A stretch of DNA of 64,000 nt, from the NCBI GenBank assembly GCA_028564925.1, contig CM053030.1:273394492-273458491 (forward strand). The letters run 5' to 3'. The notes under the pieces are model-generated. The model did not search any database and had not been told where the DNA came from. It was given only the letters and a program-made list of their open reading frames with translations. The DNA is from Lithobates sylvaticus. Its lineage: Eukaryota > Chordata > Amphibia > Anura > Ranidae. Position numbers and translations under genes: made by a program. Position 1 is the stretch's first letter; every line of letters begins with the position of its first letter. Shown piece after piece: positions 59,104 through 64,000 of the stretch.

Positions 59104-59500
59104 AGGTAAAAAAGCTCCTGACTGTTAGCGACTGAATCAAAACGCTACCAAAAAAACTGTTAGCGATCGCAGGGATCAGGCCTGACTCTGCGGACGCTGC
59201 AGTTATGTGTGCTTAGTGTTTTGTAAGTGACAGTGATCAATCGATACTGCACTTGGGTGGGCTGGGCTGGGCTGGGCGGAGGGTGAAAACGCAGGTGCTA
59301 GCAGGTATCTGGGCTGATCCCACTAACAATGAGTTTTTTAGAACCCTAAACTGCTGGGACGCTAGTATAGATCTGATCAGATCAGATATTGATCTGTTTA
59401 GATACTATACCACTAAGGGAGGTGTACGCTTTGCGCGTGGGTGTTTGCGGTACTGGCACTAACCTGGGGCGACGCAGACCTTATTTGACCGTAAAACCTA
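59104..59500. other. Upstream region of the piggyBac transposase
   Basis: Non-coding, with a short GGGCTGGGCTGGGC repeat near 59261. It would contain the promoter for the minus-strand transposase; no clear TATA box is assigned. Confidence 0.5.
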
Positions 59501-60210
59501 ATTGATCTCACCCGCCGGCCGATCAGGGGGTTAAACCGTTATTGGGTAATAAATGGCGGGTGCCCTAACAGTATAAAAAACAAACTAACTAACCAGCATC
59601 ACCCGTAACAGTTATACGGTGATCACTGGTGAAAGGGTTAACTAGGGGCAATCAGAGGGTTAAAACCTTTATTAGGTAATATATGGGGGTACCTGACGCT
59701 ATATAAAAACCTGACGGGGAACCTAAATAACTAAATAACTAACTGGCTAACCAGCGTCACCAGTGACACTTATACGGTGATCACTGGTGAAAGGGTTAAC
59801 TCTAGGGGCAATCAGGGGGTTAAAACCTTTATTTAGGTTGTAATATGGGGGTACCTGACCTATAAACCTATGTATGAACATATATAAACCTGGCGGTTAA
59901 CCTAAAAAAAAACTGTCTACCTAGCGGCACCAGTGACACTAATGCAGCGATCAGAAAAACGATCGCTTAGTGACACTGGCAAAAGGGGGTGAAAGGGTTA
60001 CCTGGGGGGCAATCAAGGGGTTAAACCTTTAATAGGGGGGGGTAGGGGGCTACCTTAGACCTAAAGGGGCCTAAAACTAACTGCCCTGACAGGTATTGCA
60101 GTCACAACTGACACTAAATGCAGTGATCAGTAAATAAATGATCACTGGAATCAGTGACACTGTGACTGGGGGGGCAGGGGGTGATCTGGGGGGTGATCAG
60201 GGGGTGACAG
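59500..60210 (+). repeat. ~150-170 bp tandem array in the piggyBac right region
   Basis: Four to five degenerate units carry GTGATCACTGGTGAAAGGG, AGGGGTTAAA-CCTTTA and GGGGGTACCTGAC. TTAA occurs in most units. Confidence 0.88.
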
Positions 60211-60588
60211 GGGGGTTAAATGTGTGCCCAAGTGTCCTGGTGTCAGTGTACTGTTGTGCACTTACTTGTGTGTCATCTCAGCTCGGCGTCCCGGTCATAA
60301 AGACCGTCACGAGGAGCGTGACATCACTTCCTCTTGCCTGTGTTTACAATTACACAGGCAAGGGAAGCATCTGATTCGCCAGGAGCAATCGCGAGGGGGT
60401 GGCCAGAAACCACTGGCCGTCCCCTCAACTCGGATTGCTCCTGAAGCGATGCCGACTGTCCCCGCCGGCGGGGGGGTCCGATCGGACCACCCACCCGCCG
60501 GAAGAATGTCACGTACAGGTACGGGATTTTGCCTGTACGTGCCATTCTGCTGACGTATATGTACATAGGGCGGTCGGCAAGTGGTTAA

Positions 60589-61165
60589 ATATATATACAG
60601 TCTCCACCAACATATATATATCCACTGCATTCCAGTCTAGCCAAGACTATATCTGACTGCAGGTAGTTCCTGGAGTACATTTTCAAATAAACTTTCAGGC
60701 AGGCGATTCAGTGATCTGCAGTGCATAAAATATATACACAGTCTCCAACATATATATATCCACTGCATTCCAGTCTAGCCAAGCCTATATCTGACTGCAG
60801 GCCATTGCTGGTGTACGTTTTCAAATACACTTGCAGGCAGGCAAGTGATTCAGTGATCTGCAGTGCATTAAATATATATACAGTCTCCAACATATATATA
60901 TATATATCCACTGCATTCTAGTCTAGCCAAGCCTTTATCTAACTGCAGGCCATTGCTGGTGTACATTTTAAATACACTTTCAGGCAGGCAGGCAAGTGAT
61001 TGAGTGATCTGCAGTGCATAAAATATATATACAGTCTCCTACATATATATATCCACTGCATTCTAGTCTAGCCAAGCCTATATCTGACTGCAGGCCATTG
61101 CTGGTGTACATTTTCAAATACACTTTCAGGCAGGCAGGCAAGTGATTCAGTGATCTGCAGTGCAT

Positions 61166-61226
<61 letters not shown>

Positions 61227-61831
61227 CACAGTCTCCAACATATATATATCCACTGCATTCCAGTCTAGCCAAGCCTATATCTGACTGCAGGCCATTGCTG
61301 GTTTACGTTTTCAAATACACTTTCAGGCAGGCAAGTGATTCAGTGATCTGCAGTGCATTAAATATATATGCAGTCTCCAACATATATATATCCACTGCAT
61401 TCTAGTCTAGCCAAGCCTTTATCTAACTGCAGGCCATTGCTGGTGTACATTTTAAATACACGTTAAGGCAGGCAGGCAGGCAGGCAAGTGATTCAGTGAT
61501 TTGCAGTGCATAAAATATATATATACAGTCTCCTACATATATATATCCACTGCATTCCAGTCTAGCCAAGCCTATGTCTGACTGCAGGCCATTGCTGGTG
61601 TACATTTTCAAATACACTTTCAGGCAGGCAGGCAGGCAAGTGATTCAGTGATCTGCAGTGCATTAAATATATATACAAGCTCCAACATATATATATCCAC
61701 TGCATTCTAGTCTAGACAAGCCTATATCTAACTGCAGGTAGTCCCTGGTGTATACGTTTTCAAATACATTTTCAGGTAGGCAGGCAGTTGATTCAGTGAT
61801 CTGCATTGCATACAATTTATATACAGTCTTT

Positions 61832-61862
<31 letters not shown>

Positions 61863-62372
61863 CCACTGTATTCCAGTCTAGCCAAGCCTATATCTGACTG
61901 CAGGCCATTGCTGGTGTACATTTTCAAATACACTTTCAGGCAGGCGATTCAGTGATCTTCGGTGTATAAAATATACATACTGTCTCCTACATATATATCC
62001 ACTGCATTCTAGTCTAGCCAAGCCTTTACCTAACTATAGGCCACTCCTGGTGTACATATTCACTTTCGGGCAGGCAGGCCAGGCTGGTGATTCAGTGATC
62101 TGCAGTGCATATATATATATATACACAGTCTCCTACATATACTGTATATCCACTGCATTCTAGTCTAGCCAAGCCTATACCTGACTGCAGGCCATTCCTT
62201 GTGTAATTTTTCAAAGACACTTTCAGGCAGGCAGGCAGGCGATTCAGTGATCTGCAGTGCATAAAGATATATATACAGTCTCTTACATATATATCCACTG
62301 CATTCTAGTCTAGCCAAGCCTATACCTGACTGCAGGCAATTCCTGGTGTCATTTTTCTAGTAAACTTCAGGT
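60589..62372 (+). repeat. hAT-2 upstream array, second part
   Basis: About 12 units of 136-166 bp (197 bp where a TA run has grown) follow, marked by CCACTGCATTC at about 60621, 60760, 60908, 61053, 61250, 61392, 61547, 61697, 61863, 61999, 62150 and 62294. Open frames such as 60980-61258 arise from the period and TA runs. Confidence 0.97.
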
Positions 62373-62399
62373 GGTGTTTTGCTAATCCAATTTTACAGC

Positions 62400-64000
62400 A
62401 TGTCTGGAAGGCCACCAAGGAAAGGCAAATGCTCACAGGCCACTAAAAAGGGCAAGCAGGCTCTGTGTCTACAGCCAACAGTGCTGGTCATGGACATTGT
62501 CCATCCTCAGCACGTGGCCGTGGGGGGCGCTTGTCCTTTTTTTCAACAGCTGGCCGCGTTGAGCCACTACATGCAGAATCATCCTCATCCTCTGTCACCC
62601 ATCCTAAGAGAAGTTTGGCTGCCAATGAGGCTGCCAAAGCGGCCTTTTCCATCGGCTCAATGGCATCAGTCACTCCTTCCCTAGCCCCTTCCCTAGCCCC
62701 ACCATCATGTCCTGAGGAGTCCCCCAAACTGCTGCAGGAGGATGCGCAGCGTTTTGAAGGCTCCAATGATGGTACCCAGGTTGAGGATGAAGGCAGTAAC
62801 GTGAGCCCAGAGAGAGGGGGTGCCCAAGAAGGACAAGAAACTGGCAGTCATGTTCCCCCAGCTGCAGCATACTGCCAGGTTTGCTCCAGTGGCGAGGAAG
62901 GAGGGGATGATGAGGTCACTGACTCTACGTGGGTGCCTGATAGAAGAGGGCTAGAGGAGGAGGAGGAGGCGGCACATCTCCAATGAGGCAGGATGCCCTC
63001 CAGGGGCCAGCTTAAGAACAGCCAACCGACTGCATCACACACCGCCGAGCTCCGTATGTGCAGGGCGCAGCTGACTCCACGCGTTTTTTAAAAAGTTCTT
63101 TGGTGTGAACCTTTCTTTGAGATGTGTGCAGCAGATCGCACCGTTGCTGTTTGCAACATATGTCTGAAGCGTATCAAGCGTGGCCAAAACAGCAACCGCT
63201 TGGGCACCACATGCTTGACCAGACATATCGAGCTCCCATGCAGTCTTTTGGCAACAGTACTTAAAAGACTCACACCAAAGAACAAGGCGGACCTCTCCTT
63301 GCTCCTCATCAGCTGGGATCTCCAACCCCACTATGCCTTCAGTCCTCTCGGAGCTCTGCACTGAGAGCTATGAAGGTGTAGAATTAGGTGTCCCAAGCAC
63401 TTGCGGGCAATCTGCTAGCGGTACACCTAAATCTGATTTAGCAGGCAAATTTCCCTACCCCAGTTGCTAAACCGTCAAAAGAAATTTGGTCCCAGCCACC
63501 ATCCACATGCTCAGCGGCTGAATGCTAATTTGGCTAAATTGCTAGCACTCCAACTGCTGCCTTTTCAGCTGGTAGACACTGCCCCCTTTCGAGAATTTGT
63601 GGAATGTGTGGTACCTCAGTGGCAGGTTCCAAAACGCCATTTTTTTTATCGGAAGGCCATTACGGCTCTCTACTGGCATGTGGAAGGCAATGTCTTGGCC
63701 TCGTTGGACAGGGCGGTCAGTGGTAAGGTGCATATTACCACTGACTCATGGTCCAGCAGGCATGGACAGGGACGTCACGTTACCTCTCTTTCACTGTGCA
63801 CTGGGTAACCCTGCTGCAGCTGGGAAGGATGCTGGACAGGGTGCAGTAATGTTGGAGCTTGTTCCGCCACCACGCCTCCAAAATGCTGGTAGTGGGGATT
63901 CTGTCCCACCTCTCTCCTCCACCCCCTCCTCTTCTTCTTCCTCTATGGCCTCTTCCTGTGCAGATTTGTCGTCAGAAACCAGTGGTGCTCCGTAGGCGTT
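62400..64000 (+). pseudogene. hAT transposase of hAT-2, broken and cut by the window end
   Basis: The start MSGRPPRKGKC aligns with MAGRPPRGGRAC of hAT-1. The frame then changes near 62450. The second frame keeps AAAYCQVCSSGEEGGDDEVT (near 62860), then meets a stop near 62983. The BED finger (CNICLKRIKRG, TRHIELPC) is at about 63150-63240, and KVHITTDSWSSRHGQG, with the first catalytic aspartate, at about 63725. Another frame change follows near 63775. The rest is outside the window. At least three lesions make it non-functional. The array upstream differs entirely from that of hAT-1. Confidence 0.92.

Larger units (their letters stand above)
51207..60588 (-). mobile_element. Large piggyBac transposon (9.4 kb)
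   Basis: TTAA lies at 51207-51210 and 60585-60588, with ends CCACTTCAGCCCC and GGTCGGCAAGTGG. Both flanks are the same hAT-2 array (GCAGTG-ATTAA then AATATATATACAG), so removing the insert and one TTAA restores a normal unit. Contents are, in order: a left region with tandem and inverted repeats (51650-53880), AT-rich sequence, a nested MITE (55952-56932), the transposase on the minus strand (57098-59103) and a right tandem array (59500-60200). The MITEs at 14570, 17388 and 22196 share its ends. Confidence 0.93.

Overview
The window looks like intergenic chromatin of a large amphibian genome. A ranid-like frog is the best guess, because hAT, TTAA-flanked piggyBac, Tc1/mariner, DIRS-like, gypsy-like and L1/Tx1-like elements are mixed with long hairpin modules. 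This is inferred from repeat content alone. I see no host gene, tRNA, rRNA or CRISPR array. Nearly all recognisable coding sequence belongs to transposable elements.

Layout. 1-9249: the 3' part of an autonomous hAT transposon (hAT-1). It has a 61-64 bp tandem array, an intact 1075-codon transposase (3503-6730), a second tandem array of about 144 bp units, and its right end. 9250-11280: two old Tc1/mariner copies on the minus strand. 11709-12095: a TTAA-flanked MITE. 12257-15809: a non-autonomous hAT with an exact 8-bp target duplication, carrying a Tc1 (itself hit by a TTA-flanked MITE) and a piggyBac MITE. 17.0-23.6 kb: dispersed repeats, two piggyBac MITEs, a PIF/Harbinger-like MITE and a 1.9 kb palindromic element (20055-21969). 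24655-26632: a 5'-truncated L1/Tx1-like LINE. 27542-30943: a minus-strand LTR-element fossil. 32.2-34.3 kb: G-rich and C-rich minisatellite sequence, the latter inside an exact hAT MITE. 34778-37799: a young but broken gypsy-type fossil with SCAN-like Gag. 38.64-40.17 kb: another Tc1. 40.26-49.6 kb: a DIRS-like fossil hit by a solo LTR, an LTR-like repeat, a long-duplication insert and a 2.9 kb hAT foldback element (46577-49508). 50157 to the window end: a second hAT copy (hAT-2) with a promoter, a 140-150 bp tandem array and a damaged transposase. Its array is split by a 9.4 kb piggyBac (51207-60588), which holds its own MITE (55952-56932).

How the parts relate. Exact target duplications let the order of insertion be read in several places (8 bp for hAT, TTAA for piggyBac, TTA/TAA for Harbinger-like, 5 bp for an LTR, 14-16 bp for LINE-like events). 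The feature I consider most unusual is that three hAT relatives each carry a different tandem array, either next to the transposase start codon or just downstream of a TATA box. In hAT-1 the array has a six-unit higher-order pattern, and its units carry a splice-acceptor-like motif. Similar GC-rich hairpin modules also sit inside elements with different target duplications.
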